Assembly: GCF_016132545.1 (NCBI RefSeq)
Contig: NZ_CP066167.1
Coordinates: forward strand, 2,011,001-2,075,000
Reading direction: 5' to 3'
DNA from: Spongiibacter nanhainus
GTDB lineage: Bacteria; Pseudomonadota; Gammaproteobacteria; Pseudomonadales; Spongiibacteraceae
DNA: 64,000 nt
Positions 43,602 through 54,585 of this stretch are shown piece after piece; position 1 is the stretch's first letter, and every line of letters begins with the position of its first letter. The position numbers and the translations under genes are program-made. Below the pieces are notes generated by a model. That model saw only the letters and a list, made by a program, of their open reading frames with translations, did not search any database and was not told the DNA's origin.

Positions 43602-44015
43602 TTAGTGGTGGTCGTCGCCGGGCTGGCTCAGTTCAATCAACACACCGCCACAGGATTTGGGGTGAATAAAAATGACCTGACAACCGTGGGCGCCGGGACC
43701 GGGGGCGTCAGAGAGGAACTGATAGCCCTTCTCCTTGAGCATAGCGACATCGGCGTGGATATCGTCAGTGCGGAAGCACAGGTGGTGAATGCCACCGCCT
43801 TTTTTCTCGATATATTTGGCAATGGGGCCCTCACCGTCCGGTGAGGCCACCAGCTCGATTTGGGTTTCTGGCAGTGGGAAAAACGCTGTTGCGGTCTTTT
43901 GCGACTCCACATACTCCTGACCTTTGTAGGTCAGGCCGAAGTCCTCGAGAAAGCGCTTGATCGCTTCGTCCAGATCGGGAACAGCGATGGCAATATGGTC
44001 CAGGGCTGTAATCAT
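43602..44015 (-). CDS. mce: Methylmalonyl-CoA epimerase
   Basis: A 137-residue vicinal-oxygen-chelate enzyme that epimerises (S)- to (R)-methylmalonyl-CoA, linking the carboxylase to the mutase. Metal ligands can be placed at His7 (LDHIAIAV), Gln52 (ETQIELV), His77 (GGGIHHLCF) and Glu128 (GVLIELSQP), corresponding to the four ligands of the Propionibacterium enzyme. It sits between the carboxylase and mutase genes of the same operon. Confidence 0.95.
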   Translation of the reverse strand: MITALDHIAIAVPDLDEAIKRFLEDFGLTYKGQEYVESQKTATAFFPLPETQIELVASPDGEGPIAKYIEKKGGGIHHLCFRTDDIHADVAMLKEKGYQFLSDAPGPGAHGCQVIFIHPKSCGGVLIELSQPGDDHH

Positions 44016-44050
44016 AGGGAAATCCTCAGGTCGAAAATCTGTAAATCTTG

Positions 44051-44072
44051 CGCTGGCTCGCTAGAGCCAGCG
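44051..44072. other. Hairpin between carboxylase and epimerase genes
   Basis: The 8-bp stem CGCTGGCT/AGCCAGCG with a 6-nt loop lies in the 71-bp intergenic gap. Only scattered T residues follow on the operon strand, so an mRNA-stability or processing role is as likely as termination. Confidence 0.4.
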
Positions 44073-44086
44073 CGGAAACCGGGGCC

Positions 44087-46981
44087 TTAGGCGAAGCTGG
44101 CCAGGAACTCGTCAGTTTTGCTGCGACGGGACGCTGCGATTTGCTCCGGTGTTTCCACCTCGATTTTTTCATCGGGGTTGATTTTGAACAGCGGCTGACC
44201 TTTTTTGATGATAACGCCATCGCCATCGATCAGCACTTTTTCGATAGTGCCGGCAAAGGGGGCCTTGACCTTGTTGAACATCTTCATGACTTCGACGATG
44301 TAGAGGGTATCGCCCGCCTCGAAGTGGTCGCCCTCGTTGACAAAGACATCCATGCCCGGCGCTTCACGGGGGTAGAACATACCGCCGCTGGCAGCGAGGA
44401 TCTCGTCGGACTTGGCCGCCGGCGGCGGTACCAGGACCTTGGCCATGCGCTTCTGCAGGTCTTCGTCGGTCAGAACATCGGGAATAGTGATGCTCAGGTC
44501 CGGGTTAACCTTCAGCTCGCAGAAACCGGCTTTATCGGCGATGTGGGCCAGCACAGCGAGGATTTCGGTGCCGGCCATATAGCCGCTGTGGGCGCTGCGA
44601 GCGGCGCTCCACTCGTCGGCACTGAAGCCAGCCGGTGCAGAATCGCTGGCCAGCTTGCTTTGAATCTCGGCAAAGTCAGTGGTGCCCAGACGCTCTTCCA
44701 GGGTGTGGTAGAAGGCCACAGCCGCAGACAGAATGTCGTGGTCGTGATCCCAGATCATGTAGCGCGCCGGCTTGCCGACCTCAAAATCCATGTTGAGGTA
44801 GTGGTACAGGCTCTCCAGGTGAAGAATCGGATTTTTCTTCCAAACCAAAGACTTACCATCCACTTCTAATGTATCTTTGTTCATGCTGAGCCAGCCGGAC
44901 ATATAGTGCGGCTCAGTAAACAGGCGCTCCAGCGGACGAATCAGCAGCAGCTTCTTGGCATCCAGCGCCGCGGCCCACTCGCCAGCGTCGTCACCGGCCT
45001 CGGCCAGGTAGCGCTTGCGGATTTCGCTGTAGGCGTATTCCAGATCGATCTGGTTAGCCTGCTCTTTGAGCAATCCCACCAGCGTCAGGTAAGGTACGAT
45101 AAAGCGCGTCGTCGGACGGGCATTGATACCGTTACCGATAAACCAGTGCACCAGGCCGTAGTGGAATTCCAGGTTGGTGGCCAGATCTTTGCCACGCAGC
45201 TCGGTGCGGCGCAGAATTTCTGCCATACGCTGGTAGCTGTCCATCCGGGTTTCACCGGTGGTCAACAGCAGTGCAATGTTGGAATCGTAGGCCCCGGCCA
45301 GATGATATTTCATAAATACATCGGTATCGGGGTTGTGGGTAGAAATGCCCTGGTCGTCGCGAATTTCGCCGGGAATGGCGTTGGACCAGTTTTCGATGAT
45401 GCCGCCGGCGTGGGGCTGCAGCGCCTGGTTAGTGGCGTTCATCCGCGCCTCCACCGAGGTTTTTTCCCGCACCAAACGCTCTGGCTTGGGCAGTGCCTTG
45501 CCGTGGCGGGCAATCAGCGCCATCACTTCTACTAGGCTTTCTACGATGAAGTAGTCGCTGGGGTCCTCGGGGTTAGTGAACTTCAGCTTGTAGCACAGCT
45601 CGGTAACCCGGTGCTCCACCTGGATACGGGTGTTCATTTCCATGAAATAGTGGGATTCGCCGTCGACGATACACTCGAAGGTGCCCACTGAGTCCAATTT
45701 TACTGCCTGTCCAAATACCGCGCCCTCGTGCTCCATTTTTTGCAGGATCACCAGGTCTTTCTTGAGCTGCTCCGCTTCATCTTTGTTGCCGGCTTGTTCG
45801 GCTACGTCGATGGCGGCGACCAGTTCTTCTTCGGTCACGGAGACTTCCAGCAATTTCTGTTCGTGCATCTGCAAGGAACAGTCACGACCGCCCATGGTCA
45901 TGCACCAGTCGCCGTTACCCACCACCTGGATTTCCTGGTGGCGGGTGGTTTCAATGTTCATCTCAATGAGAACGTTCTTGTTGTCACCGACACCGTTGGT
46001 TTTAAGCTCGATCAGACACTCCAGTACCAGTGAGGGTACGGGCTCAACGGCTTTTTCCACCTTTTCTTCCAGGGTGGCGCCCTCGTAGGAGTTGGCCGCC
46101 TGCAGAATCCGTTGACCTTTACCACCACCACCGGCGATGGCTTTCAGGCGGAAGCGGTTGTCGGGCTTCTCGGTGAGCATCTTGCGGGCTTCTTCTTGCA
46201 GCGCCGCGCCGATGTCCTTGGCGTCGATGATGTCGATGCCGGCATCGTAGGAGGCCGCCAGCAGCGCCAGGGCTTTTTCCTCGTCGTCTTTGCAGGCAGC
46301 AAAGTCGACTTCAAGATTGTTGTCCTTGGCACACTTCTCCAGGCCATCTTTGCCGTATTTGGCAAACAGCGCTAGGCTGGTGGCATTGTTAACACCGGGA
46401 GTGACCGAGACGCCAGTCTCCAGTGCGGTGCGCTTGGCCTGGTCTTTCATGCCAGCGGCGTTCTGGGTAAAGGAACAGGGGCCGATAAAGTTCAGGCCGG
46501 CCTCTTCCATGGCGCTGACCATCTCGGCATCTTCCGACATAAAACCGTAGCCGGCGAAAATCGCGTTGTAGCCATTGTCGTGGGCGATGCGGATGATCTG
46601 CTGGATGCGCTTGCCCCGCTCCTCTTTGGTGGCACCGGTGTAGTCAGGCACCCGGTGTACCCGGCTGGGGTCGGTCAGGGTGCGCAGCTCTGGTGCCAGA
46701 GCGTTGGTGTAGGTGATGGAGTCCTTTTCGGAAAGCAAAATACCAAAGCCGTCGATGCCCATTTCATGGAAGACATCCATGGCCTCTTTACGGATCGGGC
46801 CGCGGCAAATAATCAGCGGCTTGAGATCGGTACAAGAAAATTGGCGGACCCAGGGTGATGTCGCGTTCGCCAGGCGACGATCCTTGTGAATCAGCGGATT
46901 GTTCAGGTAGTAGTTGTTGCTGGTCTGCACGTTGATAACCTCGTAAGCAAATCGTCTAAAGTCGGTTGAAAATGTTGGCAA
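44087..46981 (-). CDS. Atypical biotin carboxylase/biotin-carrier subunit of an acyl-CoA carboxylase
   Basis: A 964-residue alpha subunit, presumably for propionyl-CoA. The biotin carboxylase core begins near residue 55 (LIICRGPIRKEA) and shows FAGYGFMSEDAEM, the ATP-grasp loop AGGGGKGQR (283-291), HQEIQVVGNGDWC and EMNTRIQVEHRVTEL (448-462); most relatives have EHPVTE here. Between VTPG and the glycine loop there is an insert of about 60 extra residues (about 200-275). A long middle region (about 600-860) is followed by a biotinyl domain with EVMKM and biotin Lys900. It is about 300 residues longer than ordinary PccA. It starts 9 bp after the carboxyltransferase gene. Confidence 0.85.
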   Translation of the reverse strand: MPTFSTDFRRFAYEVINVQTSNNYYLNNPLIHKDRRLANATSPWVRQFSCTDLKPLIICRGPIRKEAMDVFHEMGIDGFGILLSEKDSITYTNALAPELRTLTDPSRVHRVPDYTGATKEERGKRIQQIIRIAHDNGYNAIFAGYGFMSEDAEMVSAMEEAGLNFIGPCSFTQNAAGMKDQAKRTALETGVSVTPGVNNATSLALFAKYGKDGLEKCAKDNNLEVDFAACKDDEEKALALLAASYDAGIDIIDAKDIGAALQEEARKMLTEKPDNRFRLKAIAGGGGKGQRILQAANSYEGATLEEKVEKAVEPVPSLVLECLIELKTNGVGDNKNVLIEMNIETTRHQEIQVVGNGDWCMTMGGRDCSLQMHEQKLLEVSVTEEELVAAIDVAEQAGNKDEAEQLKKDLVILQKMEHEGAVFGQAVKLDSVGTFECIVDGESHYFMEMNTRIQVEHRVTELCYKLKFTNPEDPSDYFIVESLVEVMALIARHGKALPKPERLVREKTSVEARMNATNQALQPHAGGIIENWSNAIPGEIRDDQGISTHNPDTDVFMKYHLAGAYDSNIALLLTTGETRMDSYQRMAEILRRTELRGKDLATNLEFHYGLVHWFIGNGINARPTTRFIVPYLTLVGLLKEQANQIDLEYAYSEIRKRYLAEAGDDAGEWAAALDAKKLLLIRPLERLFTEPHYMSGWLSMNKDTLEVDGKSLVWKKNPILHLESLYHYLNMDFEVGKPARYMIWDHDHDILSAAVAFYHTLEERLGTTDFAEIQSKLASDSAPAGFSADEWSAARSAHSGYMAGTEILAVLAHIADKAGFCELKVNPDLSITIPDVLTDEDLQKRMAKVLVPPPAAKSDEILAASGGMFYPREAPGMDVFVNEGDHFEAGDTLYIVEVMKMFNKVKAPFAGTIEKVLIDGDGVIIKKGQPLFKINPDEKIEVETPEQIAASRRSKTDEFLASFA

Positions 46982-46990
46982 CCGGCGTAA

Positions 46991-48718
46991 TTAGTGGAAC
47001 TCGCGCTGCACACCGCCCATCGGGCCAGGTTTGTAACCCTTGAGGTGCAGTTCAAGCTGTTCCCCCAGAACCTTGCGCAGTTCCGAGGGCATGACGATCT
47101 GGGATATCGATCCCAGGCTCAGTGCTTCGTTGGGGTTCATCAGTTCGCGCTCGTAGCGCTGTGTGAGGACCGCCTCTTCCGCTTTTTGCCACTCAGCCAC
47201 AGCGGATTTTGCTGCCGCAGCGGCATCGGCTTCGCTCATACCCGCCTTGACGTTTTCGGCGGTGGCTTCGGCAATCCGGCTCTTCACAGAACCGCGGATT
47301 TTGCGGACTTCATCTTTGTAGACGTACTCCACACCGGCCGGTCCCATTACCGCCAGGCGGGTGGTGGGCAATGCGCAGACAAAGTCAGCGCCGGTGGGAT
47401 AGTTGTTAAAGGCTGCGTAAGCACCACCGAAGGCGTTGCGGACAATCATCAGGAAGCGAGGTGTGCGCAGGTCGACGATAGCGTCCAGCATGGCTCGGCC
47501 GGCTTGAACAATACCGCCAGTCTCCTGCTCCCGTCCGGGCAGGAAGCCGGTGGTATCTTCCATAAAGATCACCGGAATGTTGTAGACATTACAGAAGCGG
47601 ATAAAGCGAGCGTTTTTGTAGGCCGCGTCGATGTCAATCTGGCCAGAAGAGACCGCGGAGTTGTTGGCCACAAAGCCCACCACGTTACCGCCGATCCGGC
47701 CCAGTGCGCAGACGGTATTGCGGGCGCGCTCTGGCTGAATTTCGAAGTAGTCACCGTGATCACACATCTGCTGAATGATGATGCCGATTTCGAAGGGCGT
47801 GTTGAACCCGGTGGGGCTGTTAAACGCCTTCTTCAGTAGCAGGTCGATGTCCCAGGTGGGGCGCGACAGTGGATCAGAAGTAGGCTGGAATGGTGGCGCT
47901 ACGCTGGCGTTGTCCGGCAGGTAGTTCAGCAATTCCTTCACCTTGCGCAGCGCGGCGACTTCGTCGGGCACGACAAAATCGGTGACGCCAGACTGGCTGT
48001 GTACGGCGGGGCCGCCCAGTTCATCGGCGGTGACATCTTCACCCAGTACCGATTTAACAACACCGGGGCCGGTCAGACCAAAGAATGTGTCGTTGGGCTG
48101 AATTACAAAGGAGCCCTGGCGTGGCAGGTAGGCGCCACCACCGGCGTTGTAGCCGAACATACACATAATGGAGGGCACCACGCCATTGATTTTACGCAGT
48201 GCAGTAAAGGCCTCAGCGTAGCCATCCAGGCCGCCGACACCGGCGGGGATGTAGGCGCCGGCGGAGTCGTTCATGCCCACCAGCGGAATACCCAGCTTGC
48301 CGGCCATTTCAAACAGGCGGGCCAGCTTGCTGCCGTTGGTGGCATCCATGGAGCCGGCACGCACGGTGAAATCGTGACCGTAAAGGGCGACATCACGGCC
48401 GTTAACCTTGACGATAGCGGTGACCAGAGAGGCACCGTCGAGGTTTTTACCCCAGTTTTGATAAAGAATTTTGGGCTCAGTACCGGCATCAGCCAGCACT
48501 TGAATACGCTCCCAAACGGTCATGCGCTTTTTTTCGTGCTGCTTTTGCACGTTTTTGACGCCTGCCGCCTTTTTGGGGCGTTGCAGTAGATCGTGACCAC
48601 TTTGCAGTGCGGCTTCGTATAGGCCGGGTTCGTAGTCAATTTGGCCGGGGACGGTAAACTCCACCTCGGCATTTTGTTGGAAGGGGTTGTTCAGTGAGGG
48701 CGTTAATTTGTTCGTCAT
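46991..48718 (-). CDS. Acyl-CoA (propionyl-CoA) carboxylase, carboxyltransferase subunit
   Basis: A 575-residue crotonase-fold carboxyltransferase. It has [15 protein letters not shown], the N-terminal oxyanion region [16 protein letters not shown] and [15 protein letters not shown], and the C-terminal [17 protein letters not shown] and [14 protein letters not shown]. The gene context (epimerase, mutase, MeaB) makes propionyl-CoA the most likely substrate; methylcrotonyl- or geranyl-CoA carboxylases are less likely. First gene of the leftward operon; the region upstream (48719-49093) should contain its promoter. Confidence 0.92.
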   Translation of the reverse strand: MTNKLTPSLNNPFQQNAEVEFTVPGQIDYEPGLYEAALQSGHDLLQRPKKAAGVKNVQKQHEKKRMTVWERIQVLADAGTEPKILYQNWGKNLDGASLVTAIVKVNGRDVALYGHDFTVRAGSMDATNGSKLARLFEMAGKLGIPLVGMNDSAGAYIPAGVGGLDGYAEAFTALRKINGVVPSIMCMFGYNAGGGAYLPRQGSFVIQPNDTFFGLTGPGVVKSVLGEDVTADELGGPAVHSQSGVTDFVVPDEVAALRKVKELLNYLPDNASVAPPFQPTSDPLSRPTWDIDLLLKKAFNSPTGFNTPFEIGIIIQQMCDHGDYFEIQPERARNTVCALGRIGGNVVGFVANNSAVSSGQIDIDAAYKNARFIRFCNVYNIPVIFMEDTTGFLPGREQETGGIVQAGRAMLDAIVDLRTPRFLMIVRNAFGGAYAAFNNYPTGADFVCALPTTRLAVMGPAGVEYVYKDEVRKIRGSVKSRIAEATAENVKAGMSEADAAAAAKSAVAEWQKAEEAVLTQRYERELMNPNEALSLGSISQIVMPSELRKVLGEQLELHLKGYKPGPMGGVQREFH

Positions 48719-49093
48719 GCCTGTCCAGTCCCAGATGCATATTGTTGGTTTCCGCTACCCGTCAACGCGCCTCGACACAGAGCCGGGTGCGATTGTTAGG
48801 CTCATGGCTGCCCCAGCCTCTCGTGATTTGGGCTGTTAAGCGAAGCCATTGGCTTGTGAGTATCGGATGATTGAGAAAATGCCGTTTCTGTGTGCGTAAT
48901 TCTCGCGTGTTGCTTATCGACGGCTTAGTGATTCTCAAAGCGGCGGCTAACATTACTGTTAACCGCTGCGGGTGTCAATTGAAAGACAGCTCGGGGGCCG
49001 GCGGCCAAGGAGCCAAAACAGTAGATTTTTCATAGACCTAACACATACAATCCGGGATCGCCTTCCCGCCTGAGTCCGATTTAAACTCGATTT
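48719..49093. other. Intergenic region between divergent carboxylase operon and pabB
   Basis: This 375-bp stretch holds no convincing gene; the one open frame on the minus strand (63 codons) has no family features. It must carry promoters for both directions. I see no consensus -35/-10 pair that I would call. The most regular element is the inverted repeat at 48943-48966. Confidence 0.6.
48943..48966. promoter_or_regulatory. Imperfect palindrome, possible operator
   Basis: GCGGCTAAC and GTTAACCGC flank a 6-nt centre and match at 8 of 9 positions. The size and position, between the divergent carboxylase operon and pabB, fit a binding site for a dimeric repressor, but no regulator gene is adjacent. 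Confidence 0.3.
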
Positions 49094-50440
49094 ATGAGCA
49101 CCCTACTTCGCACCCCCCTGGGCTACTTTGCCGACACCAGCCGGTGGTTATTCGCGCTGGAGGGCGCCCCGCATCGGGTATTTTTGGATAGCGCTCACCC
49201 CCACTCCCAACGGGGTCGATACGATATAATCTGCGCCGACCCAATCGATATAATTAATGAAAATACAATCACATACGGGTCACTTGGAGAATTTACATTT
49301 AAAGTAAATTCTATTATCGAACAAGCACTAAACCAATTCGCGAGCAGCGATGAGCTGCCCTTTTGCGGCGGAGCGGTGGGGGTGCTGGGTTACGAGCTGG
49401 GCGAGACACTCAGCCTTGGCCGCGCCGCAAACTGCGATTCCACGCCACTATTTATCGGTATCTACGATTGGGCACTCATCATTGACCATCACACCAAGAG
49501 TGCCGAACTGGTCAGGCAGCCAGGGTGCCGCAGTGCCTACGCCCAGCAAATTGCGGCTAGCGCCGCGCCCGAGCCTTCGCTGTTGCCACCTCGACCCAAC
49601 TTTGCGCTGACTAGCTCGCCCCATGCCAGCTTAGATCGGGCGGATTACCGCCGGGCCTTTAACCGCTTGCAAGACTATATCCAGGCCGGGGACTGCTATC
49701 AGGTCAACCTGACCCGCCAATTTGCCGCCAGCTATAAGGGCGACCCGGTGCATGCCTACCTGTCACTTCGCCAGGTGGCCGCGGCTCCCTACTCGGTATT
49801 TTTCGACTTGGGCACAGTGCAGTTGCTGTCACTGTCGCCCGAGCGTTTTATTTCGGTCAGCTCACAGGGCGAGATCCGCACCGAGCCGATCAAAGGCACC
49901 GCCCGGCGGGACCCCGACCCGATACAGGACCAGGCCTTGGCCACGGCGCTTCAACAAAGCGCCAAAAACCAAGCTGAGAACGTGATGATTGTCGACCTGC
50001 TTCGCAATGACCTCAGCAAGAGTTGCAAGCCGGGAAGCATTACCGCCAATCCGCTGATGGCGCTGCAAAGCTTCAACACCGTTCACCATTTGGTGAGTAC
50101 AATCACAGGCCAGCTTCGCCCTGAAGTCACCCCTTTGACGGCGTTGTTGGATTGCTTTCCCGGCGGATCCATAACCGGCGCCCCCAAGCGGCGGGCGATG
50201 GAAATCATTGCCGAACTGGAGCCTCACCGGCGGGATTTGTACTGCGGTAGCGTGTTTTATCTCAGTGCCAACGGTCGCCTGGACAGCAATATCACTATTC
50301 GCAGTTTTGTCTGCCGTGACGGCGACATCCGCACCTGGGCCGGTGGCGGTATTGTGTCGGACTCCGACGCGGATGAAGAATTCCGGGAGACCCAGGACAA
50401 AATCGGCAAGTTGTTGGACAGCCTCCAAGCTCCTCATTAG
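49094..50440 (+). CDS. pabB: Aminodeoxychorismate synthase component I
   Basis: A 448-residue chorismate-utilising enzyme that makes 4-amino-4-deoxychorismate for folate synthesis, with PabA supplying ammonia. It has SPERFISVS, the substrate loop EPIKGTARRDPDP, NLLRNDLSK-like VDLLRNDLSKSCKPGS and the C-terminal PGGSITGAPKRRAMEII. The PIKGT lysine distinguishes PabB (and the aminodeoxychorismate chemistry) from anthranilate synthase TrpE. No pabA or pabC is adjacent. Confidence 0.94.
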   Translation: MSTLLRTPLGYFADTSRWLFALEGAPHRVFLDSAHPHSQRGRYDIICADPIDIINENTITYGSLGEFTFKVNSIIEQALNQFASSDELPFCGGAVGVLGYELGETLSLGRAANCDSTPLFIGIYDWALIIDHHTKSAELVRQPGCRSAYAQQIAASAAPEPSLLPPRPNFALTSSPHASLDRADYRRAFNRLQDYIQAGDCYQVNLTRQFAASYKGDPVHAYLSLRQVAAAPYSVFFDLGTVQLLSLSPERFISVSSQGEIRTEPIKGTARRDPDPIQDQALATALQQSAKNQAENVMIVDLLRNDLSKSCKPGSITANPLMALQSFNTVHHLVSTITGQLRPEVTPLTALLDCFPGGSITGAPKRRAMEIIAELEPHRRDLYCGSVFYLSANGRLDSNITIRSFVCRDGDIRTWAGGGIVSDSDADEEFRETQDKIGKLLDSLQAPH

Positions 50441-50543
50441 CGCAGCTTAAGCCCGGGTGATTAAGTAGCAAAAAGCACACTGGCCTAAAGCTTGCTCGAC
50501 TGCAGTGACGTCTTTACTACCGCTGAGGTCCCTCACCCGCGCT

Positions 50544-52838
50544 ATGCCTGCATTCCGCGACATCCCCGGCTCAGCCCGGCTCCCCTGGCAACTGCTGATC
50601 GGGCACCTGCGCCATCGTCGGCGACCGCTCACCCTCACCCAGCGCTGGGCAGCCCTCCCCCTCAGCGGGGCCCCCACAAGTCTGCCTGTCAGCGTGCACT
50701 GGAATGCCCAGATGGTGCCCTTTATTGAGGCTGAAAACGATCGAGACCTGGCGGTGGGTCTGGGCATGGTCCACGGCCATTTGCGCCTGGCACAAATAGA
50801 ATTTCTACGCCGGGTCAGTCAGGGCCGCCTCTGTGAGTGGCTCGGCCCCTTGGCCTGCGACCTGGATCATAGCTTGCGGACCATTGACCTCCCCCGCGCC
50901 ACACCAGCCATGCTGGACTCGCTACCGGCTACCACCCGGGCCTGGCTGCAGGGCTTTGCCGGCGGCCTTAACCACATCGTCGATCATGTGTTAAAGGATC
51001 GGCGTCGGTGGCCGGAAGAAATGCGCATTCTCGACGTTGCGCCTGCGCCCTGGTCCGTCAGCGATTTACTGACACTGAGTCGACTTAACTGCGCCGATTT
51101 TACCTGGAGCGTTTGGCCCCGCCTGTTGCCGCTACGACAAGGAGAAAATTGGCCGCACATTTGGCAAACACTAATGCGACACAGTGGCGGTCCACCCATA
51201 CCCGACGCAGAAACGCCGCCGCTCTCTGCCAATGGGCTGGCCATGTTAGGAGCGAGTTTTGGCAAGCCCGGGGGCTCCAATGCGCTTGCCATCGATGCCC
51301 GTCTTGGCGCTGGAGGCACCGCCAAACTCAGTGGCGATCCCCATTTGCCGGTGGTTTTACCGGGTTTTTGGCTATTGGCTGGCCTGCACTGCCCCAGTTT
51401 GCAGTCGGTGGGCTATATGCTTCCCGGCTTGCCGGCAGTGATGGTGGGACGCAACGCCTCCATCGCCTGGGGCGGAACCTCCCTGCACGCGGCCTCCAGT
51501 GACCTGTTTGATGTCAGCGATGAGCCGGACAGCGCCTTTCACCAACGTTCCGAGACCCTGCGACCGCGCTGGGCAAAACCCCGTAAAGTCGATAGCACTG
51601 AGAGTAAGTGGGGCCCGGTGATGACCGATACACCGGCATTGAGCAAGATGCTGGGTGTCGGTGAAGGCAAAGGCGGGCGTCTCGCCATGCGCTGGATGGG
51701 CCACGAACCCAGCGATGAAATATCGGCATTGCTGTCCGTGGCGCGATCGCAAAATTTTACCGAGTTTCAGCAATCCCTGGAGGATTTTGCCGTCGCCGGC
51801 CAGAATATGGTCTATGCCGATGTCGATGGCAATATCGGCCAGGTGATGGCGGCACGCTTGCCGGCCCGGGCACCCCAGCGACCCGACGATATGGTGCTGC
51901 CTGCCGACGCCATGCGGGACTGGGAGCACACTCTAAATATCAAGGACCTACCCAGCCACTACAATCCGCCGGAGGGCTTTGTCGCTTCAGCGAATAACCG
52001 CCCTAGCCCCGATTCAGACATCCTGGTCAGTTGTTTTTTCTCACCCTTTGACCGGGTAAACAGGTTGCGCCAGAGATTGGCTGAGGTGGACAGCGTCGAC
52101 ACCGCTCTGTTGAGGGAATTGCAGGGAGATGTCCACAGCGCTGGCGCCCTGCCACTTCGAGACCGGCTGTTGACCTTAATGGGCGACAAGGGCGAACACA
52201 TTCAACAGATCCTGTCGGCCTGGAACGGCGACTACGACACCGATAGTGACGGCGCTCTGGTTTTTGAATTTTTGCTCTACCATTTTGCCTTGGGGCTATA
52301 CGGCAAGGAGGGTTTGCCCATTCTCACCGCCAATTGGGACCCCCGGGGACTACTCAACGCCGATCTCCACACCCGCAGTGAGTCCGATTTGCAATGCGCC
52401 ATGCAACGCGCCCTGCCGGCTTTAACAAAAGCCTTGAGAAAGCATCGATATTGGGGACAGGTTCACCGCCTGAGGATCAACCACCCTCTCTCCGCCCTAC
52501 CCTTGCTGGGTCGCCGTTGGCGTTTTGGCGAGCGTGCCGTCGCCGGTGCCAACGAGACACTGATGAAATCGGCCCACGGCCTGTCCGGCAAGCGCCATTA
52601 TGTGGGGATGAGTTCCACAGCGCGTTATTTATTTGACCTGGGGGATATCGACGACAACTGGTTTGTGATGCTGGGGGGCCAGGATGGAGAGCCCGGCTCG
52701 GCCGCGTTTTTTGACCAGCTGCCGTTGTGGGAGAAGAACGAGGCGATTCAAATACCGATGGACTTGCAACAGGTCCGGGCTTCATTCACCGCCCATACCA
52801 GTGTGATAGCGCCCGGAGCTGCCGCTCCGGGGGACTAA
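50544..52838 (+). CDS. Penicillin acylase-family Ntn hydrolase
   Basis: About 764 residues. The autocleavage site is visible: GKPGGSNALAID, where the serine after GG (residue 245 from this ATG) becomes the N-terminal nucleophile of the beta subunit. Downstream SGDPHLPVVLPGFWL and the conserved RNASIAWGGT support the family, which includes penicillin G acylase, cephalosporin acylases and the AHL acylases PvdQ/QuiP. Unlike most relatives there is no clear signal peptide: the N-terminus is basic and polar (GHLRHRRRPLTLTQRW). A GTG at 50505 is an alternative start. A GC hairpin (52812-52831) lies at the 3' end. Substrate unknown. Confidence 0.85.
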   Translation: MPAFRDIPGSARLPWQLLIGHLRHRRRPLTLTQRWAALPLSGAPTSLPVSVHWNAQMVPFIEAENDRDLAVGLGMVHGHLRLAQIEFLRRVSQGRLCEWLGPLACDLDHSLRTIDLPRATPAMLDSLPATTRAWLQGFAGGLNHIVDHVLKDRRRWPEEMRILDVAPAPWSVSDLLTLSRLNCADFTWSVWPRLLPLRQGENWPHIWQTLMRHSGGPPIPDAETPPLSANGLAMLGASFGKPGGSNALAIDARLGAGGTAKLSGDPHLPVVLPGFWLLAGLHCPSLQSVGYMLPGLPAVMVGRNASIAWGGTSLHAASSDLFDVSDEPDSAFHQRSETLRPRWAKPRKVDSTESKWGPVMTDTPALSKMLGVGEGKGGRLAMRWMGHEPSDEISALLSVARSQNFTEFQQSLEDFAVAGQNMVYADVDGNIGQVMAARLPARAPQRPDDMVLPADAMRDWEHTLNIKDLPSHYNPPEGFVASANNRPSPDSDILVSCFFSPFDRVNRLRQRLAEVDSVDTALLRELQGDVHSAGALPLRDRLLTLMGDKGEHIQQILSAWNGDYDTDSDGALVFEFLLYHFALGLYGKEGLPILTANWDPRGLLNADLHTRSESDLQCAMQRALPALTKALRKHRYWGQVHRLRINHPLSALPLLGRRWRFGERAVAGANETLMKSAHGLSGKRHYVGMSSTARYLFDLGDIDDNWFVMLGGQDGEPGSAAFFDQLPLWEKNEAIQIPMDLQQVRASFTAHTSVIAPGAAAPGD

Positions 52839-52852
52839 CGGCTCGGCCCGAT

Positions 52853-53470
52853 TTACAGAGTCAGGTTGCGATCCGAGGCCTTGATAAACTCCTGTTTCAG
52901 GGCCTGGTAGTCGTGAACGGCGGGGAACTGAGGGAACTCCTCAATCACATTGCTGGGGGCTTTGAACAGAATGCCGGCATCGGCCTCGGCCAGCATGGTG
53001 GTGTCGTTGTAGGAGTCACCCGCAGCGATAATCCGGTAGTAGAGGGTTTTCAAAGCCAATACCGCTTGGCGCTTGGGGTTGACCTGGCGAATTTTGTAAT
53101 CAACCACCTTACCCTGGCTGTCGGTTTCCAGTCGGTGGCACAACAGGGTTGGCCAGCCCAGCTGTTTCATCAGCGGCGCCGCAAACTCATAAAAGGTATC
53201 GGAGAGAATCACCACCTGGAAGCGCTCCCGCAGCCAGTCGAGGAATTCCCGGGCGCCCTCCATGGGGCTCATGTCAGCGATAACGTCCTGAATATCGGGT
53301 AGACCCAGGCCATTGTCGTGGAGCAGGCGCAGGCGTTGTTGCATCAACACGTCATAGTCGGGAATATCCCGGGTGGTCGCCTTCAGCTCTTCAATGCCGG
53401 TGCGCTCGGCAAAATCAATCCAGATTTCCGGAATCAGCACCCCTTCCAGGTCGAGACAGGCGATTTCCAC
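52853..53470 (-). CDS. thrH: Phosphoserine phosphatase/homoserine phosphotransferase ThrH
   Basis: A 205-residue HAD-family enzyme almost colinear with Pseudomonas ThrH, which dephosphorylates phosphoserine and can transfer the phosphate to homoserine. The nucleophile motif is CLDLEGVLIPEIW with Asp7; motif II is VVILSDTFYEF; motif IV is AAGDSYNDTTML. The DLEGV (rather than DxDGT) signature and TTRDIPDYDVLMQQRLRLL are specific for ThrH. It ends 14 bp from the convergent acylase gene. Confidence 0.95.
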   Translation of the reverse strand: MEIACLDLEGVLIPEIWIDFAERTGIEELKATTRDIPDYDVLMQQRLRLLHDNGLGLPDIQDVIADMSPMEGAREFLDWLRERFQVVILSDTFYEFAAPLMKQLGWPTLLCHRLETDSQGKVVDYKIRQVNPKRQAVLALKTLYYRIIAAGDSYNDTTMLAEADAGILFKAPSNVIEEFPQFPAVHDYQALKQEFIKASDRNLTL

Positions 53471-53572
53471 GTTGATTACTCCTCGTAATGGTCCAGGTCA
53501 AAATTGCGGCACAATCTAGCGGCTTGATGGTGAGAAAGCAATCGCCACGGGCCCGGGCGTCGCATTCAGCGG

Positions 53573-54562
<990 letters not shown>

Positions 54563-54585
54563 TCACCCCGGCACTGGGCCGCGGA

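Noticed and set aside
48762-48953. A 63-codon minus-strand frame in the intergenic region before the carboxylase operon.
   Set aside because: Composition is not protein-like, there is no Shine-Dalgarno and no family match that I recognise.
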